47,810 nucleotides of DNA from an uncultured Collinsella sp. (lineage in GTDB: Bacteria; Actinomycetota; Coriobacteriia; Coriobacteriales; Coriobacteriaceae): NCBI GenBank assembly GCA_900762015.1, contig CAAFEX010000046.1:1-47810 (forward strand), given 5' to 3'. Shown here piece after piece: positions 32,025-40,702 of this stretch. How positions within the stretch are numbered: the stretch's first letter is position 1; each line of letters opens with the position of its first letter. The translations under genes were made by a program, and so were the position numbers. The notes beneath the pieces are model-generated. The model ran no database searches, was not told where the DNA came from, and worked only from the letters and a program-made list of their open reading frames with translations.

Positions 32025-33821
32025 GTGTCTGAACAGGCAAATAATGGTTGTGCTGACGGCTTTGGCGTGCGTTTGATCGGCTGTGCCGACGATGCGGCTT
32101 TGCCCATTGGCGTGCACGACTATGCGGAGGCTCTTGGTTGCTGCATGCTGGTTGACAAGACCATGTTTATTGCCGATGTGTTGGACTGCGACGCGTCCGT
32201 TGTGGTGTGCTGTCGACCCGAGGGTTTTGGCAAGAGCATGAACTTATCGATGCTCAGGGCTTTTCTGGAGCGTCCAGCGGTCGGTCGCTCTGGTCAGCGT
32301 TTGTTTGCCGATGCTCAGATTTGGGATGCGGACGGCGGGCGCTATCGGGATGAGCATGCTTGCTATCCGGTGATATCGCTGGACTTTTCTGGCGCTGCGA
32401 GGCGTGGCCCCGCTGTTGCCAGCGTCGTGCGCGATGCCCTTTCGGGCGAGTGCGCTCGCTGGTTGGCGCTCTTGGAGGCTCCGGATTTAGCTCGAGATAA
32501 GGTGCGTCACATCGAACGCGTCGCGCGTGGCGTGGCGAGCGCGGACGAGGTTGACTCGGTGCTCGGTGTGCTCATTGAGCTGCTGGAGATGGCCTGCGAT
32601 GAGCAGGTTGTATTGCTCGTTGATGGGTACGATGCGGCGTGGTTGGGCCGTGCGAGCGCGAGGGACGCTTCCGACGCCGATCCGGCAGGGCTATTCGATC
32701 GCGTGCTGTTCGACGCCATTGCCACTGCGCGCGATTCGTTGCGGCTGACGTGTTTGATGGGGGAGCGTCCCGGCCCTGCCGAAGCGGCGCTTTCTTTGCA
32801 TGGCTGCTCGTATTGTCTGACGACGCCGCTTTCGACCTGGTGTGACCGTTGGTTCGGCTTTTCGGATGCCGAGGTCCAGGCTCTGTTGAATCATGCTGGG
32901 CGCGAGGAATACCTTGATGATGCGCGTGAATGGCTCGAGGGATATCGGTTTGGTAGGGCCTATTACTCGAGTCCAGCGCGTGTGATCGGGTTTCTGGACC
33001 GAGGTTGCACGGCGCCTGTGCGCGCCGATCTGTATGGGTATGCGGATTGCCTGAGTAGGGTAGTTGCCGGGTGGAATCTCGACCGCCTTTCGGTCTTGTT
33101 TGATTTGCTCGAGGCTCATGGGTGCGCTGAGGTCCCGCTTTGTTTGGGCACTGCAGAGCCAGATGTCTCGCCTGACGATGGCATGTGGACAGCGCTGTAT
33201 CTGTCCGGTTTTCTCACGACGGATATGACTGAGGAGCCAGAGCATGGCGATTGCCTCCGTGCTTTGCGATTGCCCAATAACGAGCTTCGCCAGGCCTTGC
33301 GTCTAGTGATTATCGAGTGGTTTGAGTGCGCTGCCGAAGACATTCGAGACGTCGATGCGTTTCGCGACGGGCTGTGCCATGGGAACGAGGATACCGTGAG
33401 GCGGGCCCTAAGCCGCATCTTGGGAGATGCGGGAATCGGTGCGACCGACCCAAATACACCGCTGCCATATCACCTACTCTTGCAAGGACTCTGCTTTGGA
33501 TTGCCGGGCTATGCCAATCCTGCTTCGAGGCGAAAGCGTGGCACGGATCGCTGGGACATCCAGGTTTTTCCTTCGGGCGCCGTGTTCGACATAGCCGATA
33601 CGATCGGTATGCTCGATGAACGTCCGCTGATAACGATCAACATGATGTATGACCCCGGTGTGGATGCGCTGGGCCTGGAATTGCTGGCCGTGCAGTCGCT
33701 ACTCGACATAGAGCGCGACGGCATCGACGAAATCCGTGTACCACGCCCCGGCGTGGGTCGCATGCGCTGGGGGTTCGGTTTTGATGGGCAGCATGTGGCT
33801 ACGGTGTGCCAGCGGCTCTAA
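32025..33821 (+). CDS. AAA-ATPase-like protein with degenerate PD-(D/E)XK nuclease domain
   Basis: A 598-residue protein of the AAA-ATPase-like plus DUF1703-nuclease group. The N-terminal family start LPIGVHDYAEAL-x-CCMLVDKTMFIADVL is clear, followed by the atypical P-loop RPEGFGKSMNLSMLRAFL and Walker B VVLLVDGYDA. The C-terminal domain aligns with the family's nuclease region at DRWDIQVFPSG, but the E-x-K motif expected in the next strand is replaced by LITINMM, so nuclease activity may be lost. The start is a GTG at 32025, 8 nt after AGGGGGA; the in-frame extension to 31893 overlaps the terminator. The function of the family is unknown. It is cysteine-rich for a cytoplasmic protein. Confidence 0.8.
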   Translation: MSEQANNGCADGFGVRLIGCADDAALPIGVHDYAEALGCCMLVDKTMFIADVLDCDASVVVCCRPEGFGKSMNLSMLRAFLERPAVGRSGQRLFADAQIWDADGGRYRDEHACYPVISLDFSGAARRGPAVASVVRDALSGECARWLALLEAPDLARDKVRHIERVARGVASADEVDSVLGVLIELLEMACDEQVVLLVDGYDAAWLGRASARDASDADPAGLFDRVLFDAIATARDSLRLTCLMGERPGPAEAALSLHGCSYCLTTPLSTWCDRWFGFSDAEVQALLNHAGREEYLDDAREWLEGYRFGRAYYSSPARVIGFLDRGCTAPVRADLYGYADCLSRVVAGWNLDRLSVLFDLLEAHGCAEVPLCLGTAEPDVSPDDGMWTALYLSGFLTTDMTEEPEHGDCLRALRLPNNELRQALRLVIIEWFECAAEDIRDVDAFRDGLCHGNEDTVRRALSRILGDAGIGATDPNTPLPYHLLLQGLCFGLPGYANPASRRKRGTDRWDIQVFPSGAVFDIADTIGMLDERPLITINMMYDPGVDALGLELLAVQSLLDIERDGIDEIRVPRPGVGRMRWGFGFDGQHVATVCQRL

Positions 33822-33845
33822 GCGCCGAGGTGTTTCCGGCTTCCG

Positions 33846-34865
33846 TTACTCGGCGTCCTTCATGGGCGGCATGGGCTTCCAGTTGGGATCCTTAACGATC
33901 TTGCGGGCGTCCTTCATGCCGCGGCGCAGCGCCGGAATGCCGGTCTTAAAGCACTTATCGACCGCAGCCAGGCGAATAAATTCCTTGCAGAAGGTCGCGG
34001 CGTTGCCCAGACGGAACAGCACGGGGTGATAGTCGCCGTAGATCTGCATGTATCGGGCCAGATAACCGCGGTTGCGCATGATGTAGTAACGGTTGGTGTC
34101 GCTCGTAGAGTTGAGCTGGCGCTTGCCGGCGATATCCCAGTTAGAGACGGCGCGGGCGCGCTTGAGAACCACGTCGGCAACAACGGCGGCGGGGAAGTGC
34201 TGGCTGGCCACGTAGCCATAGCAGGCATCGTCGCCGTAGATAAAGAAGCGCGCGTCGGGCAGGCCAATCTTGTCGACCACGCGGCGCGAGAACATGCCGC
34301 CCTCAAAGCACAGCTGGTTCATGGTGCGGTAGCCCTCGGGACCCAGATCCCACTTAGCGACAGGGTTTGGAATGCCGAGCGAAAGGATCAGTTGGTACTG
34401 CCAAAAGAACGCGCCGCCGTCAAAGTCCAGGCGCGAACCCTGGATGACGTCGTAGCGGTCGGTCCACTTGGCCAAGCGCTCGATGCCTTCAGGGATGACG
34501 AGCACGTCGTCGTCCATGACCCAGAACCACTGGGCCCCCAAGTCGTAGGCGCATTTAGTGCCGGCGGAGAAGCCGCCCGCACCGCCGCCGTTTTCGAGCT
34601 GCGGGGCATAGATGATACGGTCGGTGCCGCCCTGCGCGTCGGGCTGCTCGGTGTCGATTCCCCACAGGTTGGCCAGGCGCTCGTTGAATGCGGTGCACAT
34701 GGCCTCGGTCTCGCGCGAATTCTCGTTATCGACAATCACGATGCGCCAGGGCGTTGCCGTGAGCTCGGTCATGGAGTCGAACAAGTTGGCCAGGAGTTCC
34801 TGGCGCTTGTACGTAACGACGACGATGGCGAGCTTATCGATGGGAGCGGGAAGGGTTGAAGGCAT
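33846..34865 (-). CDS. Glycosyltransferase family 2
   Basis: A 339-residue GT2-type transferase. The GT-A start is KLAIVVVTYKRQELLANLFDSM; the DxD-type metal motif is WVMDDDVLV, and a GGMFSRRVVDKIG segment matches rhamnosyl- or galactofuranosyl-transferase-like GT2 enzymes. The length and the presence of MNQLCFEGGMF resemble GlfT-type proteins, so a wall or capsule galactan/rhamnan role is possible. There is no transmembrane helix. I start at 34865 (MPSTLPAPID) with GAAAGGA 11 nt upstream. It is convergent with the ATPase gene and is followed by the acyltransferase gene on the same strand upstream. Confidence 0.85.
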   Translation of the reverse strand: MPSTLPAPIDKLAIVVVTYKRQELLANLFDSMTELTATPWRIVIVDNENSRETEAMCTAFNERLANLWGIDTEQPDAQGGTDRIIYAPQLENGGGAGGFSAGTKCAYDLGAQWFWVMDDDVLVIPEGIERLAKWTDRYDVIQGSRLDFDGGAFFWQYQLILSLGIPNPVAKWDLGPEGYRTMNQLCFEGGMFSRRVVDKIGLPDARFFIYGDDACYGYVASQHFPAAVVADVVLKRARAVSNWDIAGKRQLNSTSDTNRYYIMRNRGYLARYMQIYGDYHPVLFRLGNAATFCKEFIRLAAVDKCFKTGIPALRRGMKDARKIVKDPNWKPMPPMKDAE

Positions 34866-35035
34866 GGGGCAATATATCCTTTCACGCGCGGCGCGCATGC
34901 GCTGCACGGAAGCTATCGATTACGTCCTTGGGACTGTCCTATTGTAAAGGCTCGGCGCACCTTGACGGCAAGCTTTGAATAAAACGCAGGAACCTGCCAC
35001 GGCTGTAGCGGCTTTAGAGTCTGACGGCAGCGTGT

Positions 35036-36166
35036 CTATTGCCGCTTGGGCTTGCGAGCGATAAGGCTTCTAGCTGCGTCGATGGTGAGAAGCGTCAGGG
35101 CAAAGACGACGCTAATGACGGTACCCGTGACGATGCATATAACTGCCGGGCTGTTTTGGCTGACCAGTATGTTTGCGAGCAACGTATTGAAGACGGGACG
35201 CCACAGGCTACTGGTGAGCGACTGCATCACATAGAAACCGAGCGTGGCGGTCGATAAAGTGACGAAGGCACCTGCAGTCCGCGAATTGCCTGAGGCACTG
35301 CGTCGGGTAGCCGCAAAGAGCAGGGAGGCGGCAGCGAGGGCAAGCGAGATCAGCGAGGTCGATTTGTAGGAGAGGACTGCCATCGCCGTGAGGTTGTCGG
35401 TGAAGGAAAGTGCTCCTTCCAGGATGATGGTGAGCACCAAAACTGTTACGAGCGAGCGCATGCCCAAGGCGCCCACCCTGTCCGAATCCATGACATCGGT
35501 AACGTCGCGGAGCAGCCCGCCGATCAAAAACGCGACTACGTACGTGGCAGCGCTCATGAGCTTCTGCAGCCAAGAAAACTCACTGCCGCTTGTCGCGCTC
35601 ATGGCGGCTAAATACCCGTTGACAACAAATGCGAGGATGCCAACGGCGATGACCGTCGTCGTGTAGCTCTTTTGGGAGAGTCGACTCTTAGCCAGCCCAA
35701 ACCACGGCGCCATGAAGACCGTGGCGGCATAGACCCAGATAAACTCAAGGCCTAGCGTGTACCAGTAGTGCGTGTTGAGGGCTACATCGGGAATGGGGTA
35801 GACGACCGTGGACCACGTGAGCGCCACGAGGCAATAAAACGCGGTGGGCAAGATGACCTTGCCCAGGCGCTGCACCGTCCGTTGCATTTGCGACTTCCAC
35901 GTTGCTCCACCGTCCCAAGCACGCGCGGCCGAAGCGATGAGAAAATAGCCCGAGATCATAAAGAAGACCTCGTTGGCCCAGCAGCCCAGCAAGTTAATAA
36001 AACCGAGCACGCCGGAATAGGGGAACATCGCAAGTGGGGCATATTCCACGGCGCCGATGCAGGTCGCCTGGAAGGTCCACTGAAACGTGTGGAACACCGC
36101 GATACCGGCGACTGCGACCAATCGCAGCGCTTCGATGGGTATGTTGCGTGCGGCTTTGGGCTGCAT
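35036..36166 (-). CDS. Acyltransferase family 3 membrane protein (surface glycan O-acyltransferase)
   Basis: A 376-residue integral membrane protein with about ten hydrophobic helices. The N-terminal IEALRLVAVAGIAVFHTF with its histidine and the FFMISGYFLIASAA segment are family 3 acyltransferase hallmarks. Such proteins transfer acyl groups, usually acetyl, to extracellular polysaccharides. AAAGGA precedes the ATG. It is divergent from the plus-strand glycosyltransferase run, so the modification probably concerns the same glycan. Confidence 0.87.
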   Translation of the reverse strand: MQPKAARNIPIEALRLVAVAGIAVFHTFQWTFQATCIGAVEYAPLAMFPYSGVLGFINLLGCWANEVFFMISGYFLIASAARAWDGGATWKSQMQRTVQRLGKVILPTAFYCLVALTWSTVVYPIPDVALNTHYWYTLGLEFIWVYAATVFMAPWFGLAKSRLSQKSYTTTVIAVGILAFVVNGYLAAMSATSGSEFSWLQKLMSAATYVVAFLIGGLLRDVTDVMDSDRVGALGMRSLVTVLVLTIILEGALSFTDNLTAMAVLSYKSTSLISLALAAASLLFAATRRSASGNSRTAGAFVTLSTATLGFYVMQSLTSSLWRPVFNTLLANILVSQNSPAVICIVTGTVISVVFALTLLTIDAARSLIARKPKRQ

Positions 36167-36278
36167 GACGTCCTTTCTTATCGGTTTGCCTCTGCGAGCT
36201 CCATAGATTATATAAACGCCCGCTAGCGCGCTGACCCTTTGATACCATGAAACGACAGGTATTTCCTAAGGAGCACAT

Positions 36279-37382
36279 TTGTCTACTAACGCCTCTGGCA
36301 GCCCTGTTCTGTCGCTGCTTATTCCCATTTACAATGTTCAGCGCTACCTGCGCGAGTGCCTCGATTCCGCCCTGGCGCAGACGCTCAAGGATATTGAGAT
36401 CATCTGCATTAACGACGGGTCGACCGACAACTCGCCGGCGATTATTCGCGAGTATATGGAGCGCGATGGGCGCGTCAAGATGATCGACAAGGCCAACAGC
36501 GGCTACGGCGACTCGATGAACCGCGGCCTGGAGATGGCGCGCGGCAAGTACGTTGGCATCTTGGAGTCCGATGACTTTATGATGCCCGACGCACTCGAAA
36601 AGCTTGTCTCGGCCGCCGATAGCAATAATGCCGACTTTGCGAAGGCGAACTTTGATTTCTACTGGTCTAAGCCCGAGGAGCGTCGTTCGCTGCACGAGAT
36701 GTTTAAAGCCAAGGACTGCGGCAAGCCAGTGCACCCGAGCGATACGACGCAGTTCTTTAAGCAAAAGCCGTCGATTTGGTCGGCCGTGTACCGTCGCGAT
36801 TTTCTTGAGCGCAACGGCATTAAGTTCCTGCCGACTCCGGGGGCATCCTTTCAGGACACGTCATTCGCCTTTAAGGTGATCGCGTGCGCCGATAAGGCTG
36901 TTTACCTGCATGATGCCGTGTTGTCGTATCGCCAGGACAACGAGAATTCCTCGGTCAATTCTTCGGCTAAGGTCTTTTGCGTCAATACCGAGTATGCCGA
37001 GATTGAGCGTTGGATTCGAGAGGATTATGCCCGCGACCACGCAAGTGATGACGTCGAGCGTATGCTCAAGTTCAATCAGCTCATTAAGTACGATTCGTAC
37101 ATGTGGAACTACGTGCGCCTGGCGCCTAAGTTCTATAAGGAGTTCCTGATTCAGATGGCCAAGGAGTTCCAAGCGGCCTTGGACGCGGGGGAGTTTTCGC
37201 TTGACGACCTCAAGCCGTGGAAGCGCGCAAATCTCGCTACCATCCTCAAAGATCCTGAGGGCTGGGTCGACGAGCATCCGAGTTTTGCGACGGATGGTGC
37301 CTTGGGGCGTGCTAAGTATTACGCCTCGGTTGGAGGCCCAGGCGTAGTTGCTGCCTTCCTCATCGAATCGCTGAGGGGGTAG
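36279..37382 (+). CDS. Glycosyltransferase family 2 (paralogue A)
   Basis: A 367-residue GT2 enzyme. The GT-A domain reads LSLLIPIYNVQRYLRECLDSAL, ICINDGSTDNSPAIIREYM and ILESDDFMMPDALEKL, the last with the metal-binding Asp-Asp. A C-terminal helical domain of about 130 residues follows. It starts with TTG at 36279, 5 nt after AAGGAG; no ATG fits. Its first ~100 residues are near-identical to those of the paralogue at 38504, with high DNA identity, so one is a recent duplication. First gene of a plus-strand run of five GT2 genes. Confidence 0.88.
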   Translation: MSTNASGSPVLSLLIPIYNVQRYLRECLDSALAQTLKDIEIICINDGSTDNSPAIIREYMERDGRVKMIDKANSGYGDSMNRGLEMARGKYVGILESDDFMMPDALEKLVSAADSNNADFAKANFDFYWSKPEERRSLHEMFKAKDCGKPVHPSDTTQFFKQKPSIWSAVYRRDFLERNGIKFLPTPGASFQDTSFAFKVIACADKAVYLHDAVLSYRQDNENSSVNSSAKVFCVNTEYAEIERWIREDYARDHASDDVERMLKFNQLIKYDSYMWNYVRLAPKFYKEFLIQMAKEFQAALDAGEFSLDDLKPWKRANLATILKDPEGWVDEHPSFATDGALGRAKYYASVGGPGVVAAFLIESLRG

Positions 37383-37388
37383 GTCGAC

Positions 37389-38429
37389 ATGGGAGAGACT
37401 TTGACCCCCAAAGCGACCATTGTCGTTCCCGTCTACAATTCGTCGCGCTCCATTCAGCGATGCCTCGATTCGCTGTTGGCCCAGTCCGAGCGCTCGATTC
37501 AGGTTGTCTGCGTCAACGACGGTTCGACTGATGATTCGTTGAACGCGTTGCGCCAGATCGCGCAGGCCGACGATCGCGTACTGGTGATTGACCAAGAAAA
37601 CGCGGGCGTCTCTTGTGCTCGAAATGCCGGTATCGATGTCGCCGAGGGCGAGACCGTCTTTTTTGTGGACGCCGACGATTACATCGATGCCCAGACGGTC
37701 GAGCGCGTGTTGCATGCCATGGAGTCTGCGGATGCCGAGGCCGCCGTTTTTGGCGGCGTCTGTGAACCTGCCGATGCTGCCCCCAAACGCGTCCAGCAAC
37801 TCATGAGCCCCAAAGCTGGTACCTTCGGCGCCCGCGATCCTCAACTGCTGTTCCATTCGAATGCGCAGCCCTATGCCTGCCGTGCGGCTTTTTCGCGCGA
37901 GCTGCTCAATCGCGAAGGCATTCGCTTCGCCCCCGGTTTGGCTTTGGGCGAGGACGTCGTCTTCCAATTTGCGGCTTATGCGCTTGCCCGCAGGACCGTC
38001 GTCATGCCGGACAAGTTCTACCACTACGTGATGGAGAGCGAATCGGCGACGCACGAGTTCAACAGTGCCGAGGCGCGCGCCAAAAAGCTTGACGCCCACA
38101 TGAGGATGCTCGAGGAGGTCTTGGAGGACTGGGCGGCCTACGGTCTTTTGGACCTGTGTCCCGGCGAGCTGATAACTTGGTTTTTGGACCTAATTGTGTT
38201 CGACCTGGCGCGCTTGGATGCCGATGACTTCCATCGCGTGGCGGCTCGCGTCAACATGGACCTCGCGACGTTTTTGGGAACGAAGTGGGCGGATATGCCC
38301 GCTAGGGGTGCCGTTCGCCGTGTTGCCCACAAGCTCGTTGCGGCGACCTCGGGCGTTTCGATGGCAGACGCCACGCTGTTCTATCTTTCGACTCGCGGTC
38401 TCAAAGCCTGCCTGGAGCGCTTTATCTAA
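37389..38429 (+). CDS. Glycosyltransferase family 2
   Basis: A 346-residue GT2 enzyme with ATIVVPVYNSSRSIQRCLDSLL, CVNDGSTDDSLNAL and FVDADDYIDAQTVE in the GT-A domain and a helical C-terminal part. GGGGGTAGG lies before the ATG and the gene starts 6 nt after the previous stop, so it is co-transcribed. The nucleotide sugar and acceptor are unknown. Confidence 0.87.
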   Translation: MGETLTPKATIVVPVYNSSRSIQRCLDSLLAQSERSIQVVCVNDGSTDDSLNALRQIAQADDRVLVIDQENAGVSCARNAGIDVAEGETVFFVDADDYIDAQTVERVLHAMESADAEAAVFGGVCEPADAAPKRVQQLMSPKAGTFGARDPQLLFHSNAQPYACRAAFSRELLNREGIRFAPGLALGEDVVFQFAAYALARRTVVMPDKFYHYVMESESATHEFNSAEARAKKLDAHMRMLEEVLEDWAAYGLLDLCPGELITWFLDLIVFDLARLDADDFHRVAARVNMDLATFLGTKWADMPARGAVRRVAHKLVAATSGVSMADATLFYLSTRGLKACLERFI

Positions 38430-38503
38430 TTCCAAGCGTTGCCGCCCGCCGCAACTCGGCTGCTAAAATAACCCTGTTACACGCTATTCAACAGGAGGTT
38501 CTC

Positions 38504-39622
38504 TTGCAGAACTCTGATACCCCTAAAGTTTCGCTGCTTGTTCCCATTTGCAATGTCGAACGCTACTTGCGCGAGTGCCTCGATTCCGCCGTGGCGCAGA
38601 CGCTCAAGGACATCGAGATCATCTGCATTAACGACGGGTCGACCGATAGCTCGCCAGATATCATCCGCGAGTACATGGAGCGCGACCCCCGTGTAAAGAT
38701 GATCGATAAAGCCAACAGCGGCTACGGCGACTCGATGAACCGCGGCCTGGAGATGGCGCGCGGTGAGTACGTGGGCATCCTTGAGTCCGACGACTTTATG
38801 TTTGAGGATTCGCTCCAAAAGCTGGTCGCCAAGGCCGATGCTGAGCATGCCGATGTGGTGAAGGGCGACTTTTACCTGTATTGGTCTACGCCCAGCGAGC
38901 GCCGTGAGCTGTTTGGGATCATCGACGAGCATATGACGGGCGCCGCGTATCGCCCCATCGATCGCCCGGGCATCTTCTACCGCAAGCCTTCCATTTGGTC
39001 TGCCATCTATCGGCGCGAGTTCCTCAACGCCAATCAGATTCGGTTCCTTCCCACGCCGGGCGCCTCGTATCAGGACGCAGGCTTTAACTTTAAGGTTTGG
39101 GCTTGCGCCGAACGTGCCGCGTTTATTGCGGACCCCATTTTGTGCTATCGCCAGGATAACGAGAAGAGCTCCGTTAATTCGCCTAACAAGGTGTTTTGCG
39201 TGTGCGACGAATATGCCGAGATGCAACGCTTTTTGGACGATCGTCCCGAGCTCAAGGCTCAGCTTCACGGCATTTTAATGCGCATGAAGGTCGATACGTA
39301 CCGCTGGAATGATGAGCGTCTGGTCGATGAGCTGCGTGGGCAGTTTTGGGAGAAGGCTTCACTCGAGCTGAAGGCCGATTGGGATGCCGGTCGCTTTGAC
39401 CTGTCGCTGTTTGATCCGCGTGGCGAGACCGACTTGCGTCTGATGGTCAAGTCGCCCCGCGCCTATATCGATTCGCGCTTTGACTTTAAAAAGCCGGGCA
39501 AGCTCAATACGTTTAAGCATTACTTTAAGATTGGCGGCCTGCCGCTGGTCTGGCGCGTGCTGACGTATCAGCGCACCTACGGCGACAACCCGCACCCCGA
39601 TGACGTTCCGGCCGCACAGTAG
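38504..39622 (+). CDS. Glycosyltransferase family 2 (paralogue B)
   Basis: A 372-residue GT2 enzyme, paralogue of the one at 36279: VSLLVPICNVERYLRECLDSAV, ICINDGSTDSSPDIIREYM and ILESDDFMFEDSLQKL. It again starts with TTG, 5 nt after AGGAGG. The N-terminal catalytic halves of the two are much more alike than the C-terminal halves, as expected if acceptor specificity has diverged. Confidence 0.88.
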   Translation: MQNSDTPKVSLLVPICNVERYLRECLDSAVAQTLKDIEIICINDGSTDSSPDIIREYMERDPRVKMIDKANSGYGDSMNRGLEMARGEYVGILESDDFMFEDSLQKLVAKADAEHADVVKGDFYLYWSTPSERRELFGIIDEHMTGAAYRPIDRPGIFYRKPSIWSAIYRREFLNANQIRFLPTPGASYQDAGFNFKVWACAERAAFIADPILCYRQDNEKSSVNSPNKVFCVCDEYAEMQRFLDDRPELKAQLHGILMRMKVDTYRWNDERLVDELRGQFWEKASLELKADWDAGRFDLSLFDPRGETDLRLMVKSPRAYIDSRFDFKKPGKLNTFKHYFKIGGLPLVWRVLTYQRTYGDNPHPDDVPAAQ

Positions 39623-39634
39623 GAGCGAGTGACT

Positions 39635-40702
39635 ATGGCTACCCCCAAGATTTCCGTTGTCGTTCCCATCTATAAAGTGGAGGAGTGCCTGGCCTGGTGC
39701 CTGGACTCCCTGCTTGCGCAGGACGTGCCCGATTGGGAGGGCGTGCTGGTCAACGATGGCTCGCCGGATGGCTCGCGCGATATTGCGGCTGCCTATTGCG
39801 AAAAGGACGCGCGCTTTAGGCTGGTCGATAAGGAGAACGGCGGCCTGTCGAGTGCACGTAATGCAGGCATCGCTGCGTCCACGGCGTCTATCGTCGCGTT
39901 TTTGGATTCCGACGACCGCTTTACGCCCGATGCATGCCGCGTGATCGTCGATACCTTTGAGCGCGAGGACTGCGACGTTTTGACCTTTGGCGCGAATCCG
40001 TATCCGCTGGAGGCAGGGTATCCGTGGCTTAACTATGTGCTGAGCCCGCGCGATGTGTCGTTTGAAGGCTATAGCTCCGACCTGCTGTTTAAGGAAGCGT
40101 CTCGCCCCTTTGCATGGCGCACCGCTTGCAAGCGTGAGTTTTTGCTGGGCAACGGGATCGTGTTCGACGAAACCGTCAAGTATGGCGAGGACCAGGTCTT
40201 CGATTTTGCCGTGTACGGTCGCTCGCGCAAGACCGCGCTTATTTCGAACAGGCTGTACGACTACCGCGTGGCGCGCAAGGGCTCGCTCATGGACACCATG
40301 CGCTATGACGACGAGACGCGCCTGCTGGAGCACGTGAAGATTTACTCCGCGGTGCTGGCTGACTGGCAGCGCGACGGTCTCGATGTACAGCACGCCGATG
40401 ATCTGGCATATTTCCTGTGCGATCTGGTGCTTTACGACGCGCTCAGGTTGCTGGGCTCGGACTGTGGCAAGGTGTTTGCTGCCGTCGCCGCGGCCCTTGC
40501 CGGTTCTGCCGTAGGCAACGATGCCGCGCTCGCGCAATGTGCCCCGTCTGTTGCCGCTATGGTGCGTGCGGCGCTTACCAGCAAGGCCCCCAATGCCCGC
40601 GCATACAAAAAGCTCATGTTCGATTACGACGTCTTGAGGTTTGGGCGCCTGGGTGCCTGCAAACGCATGGCAGCGAACGCCCTGGGAAAGCGAGAAGTGT
40701 AG
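39635..40702 (+). CDS. Glycosyltransferase family 2
   Basis: A 355-residue GT2 enzyme: ISVVVPIYKVEECLAWCLDSLL, LVNDGSPDGSRDIAAAY and AFLDSDDRFTPDA. The ATG at 39635 has AGGAGCGAG 7-8 nt upstream; the GTG at 39629 is too close to it. It starts 13 nt after the previous stop and abuts the next gene directly (TAG then ATG at 40703), so it is within one operon. Confidence 0.87.
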   Translation: MATPKISVVVPIYKVEECLAWCLDSLLAQDVPDWEGVLVNDGSPDGSRDIAAAYCEKDARFRLVDKENGGLSSARNAGIAASTASIVAFLDSDDRFTPDACRVIVDTFEREDCDVLTFGANPYPLEAGYPWLNYVLSPRDVSFEGYSSDLLFKEASRPFAWRTACKREFLLGNGIVFDETVKYGEDQVFDFAVYGRSRKTALISNRLYDYRVARKGSLMDTMRYDDETRLLEHVKIYSAVLADWQRDGLDVQHADDLAYFLCDLVLYDALRLLGSDCGKVFAAVAAALAGSAVGNDAALAQCAPSVAAMVRAALTSKAPNARAYKKLMFDYDVLRFGRLGACKRMAANALGKREV

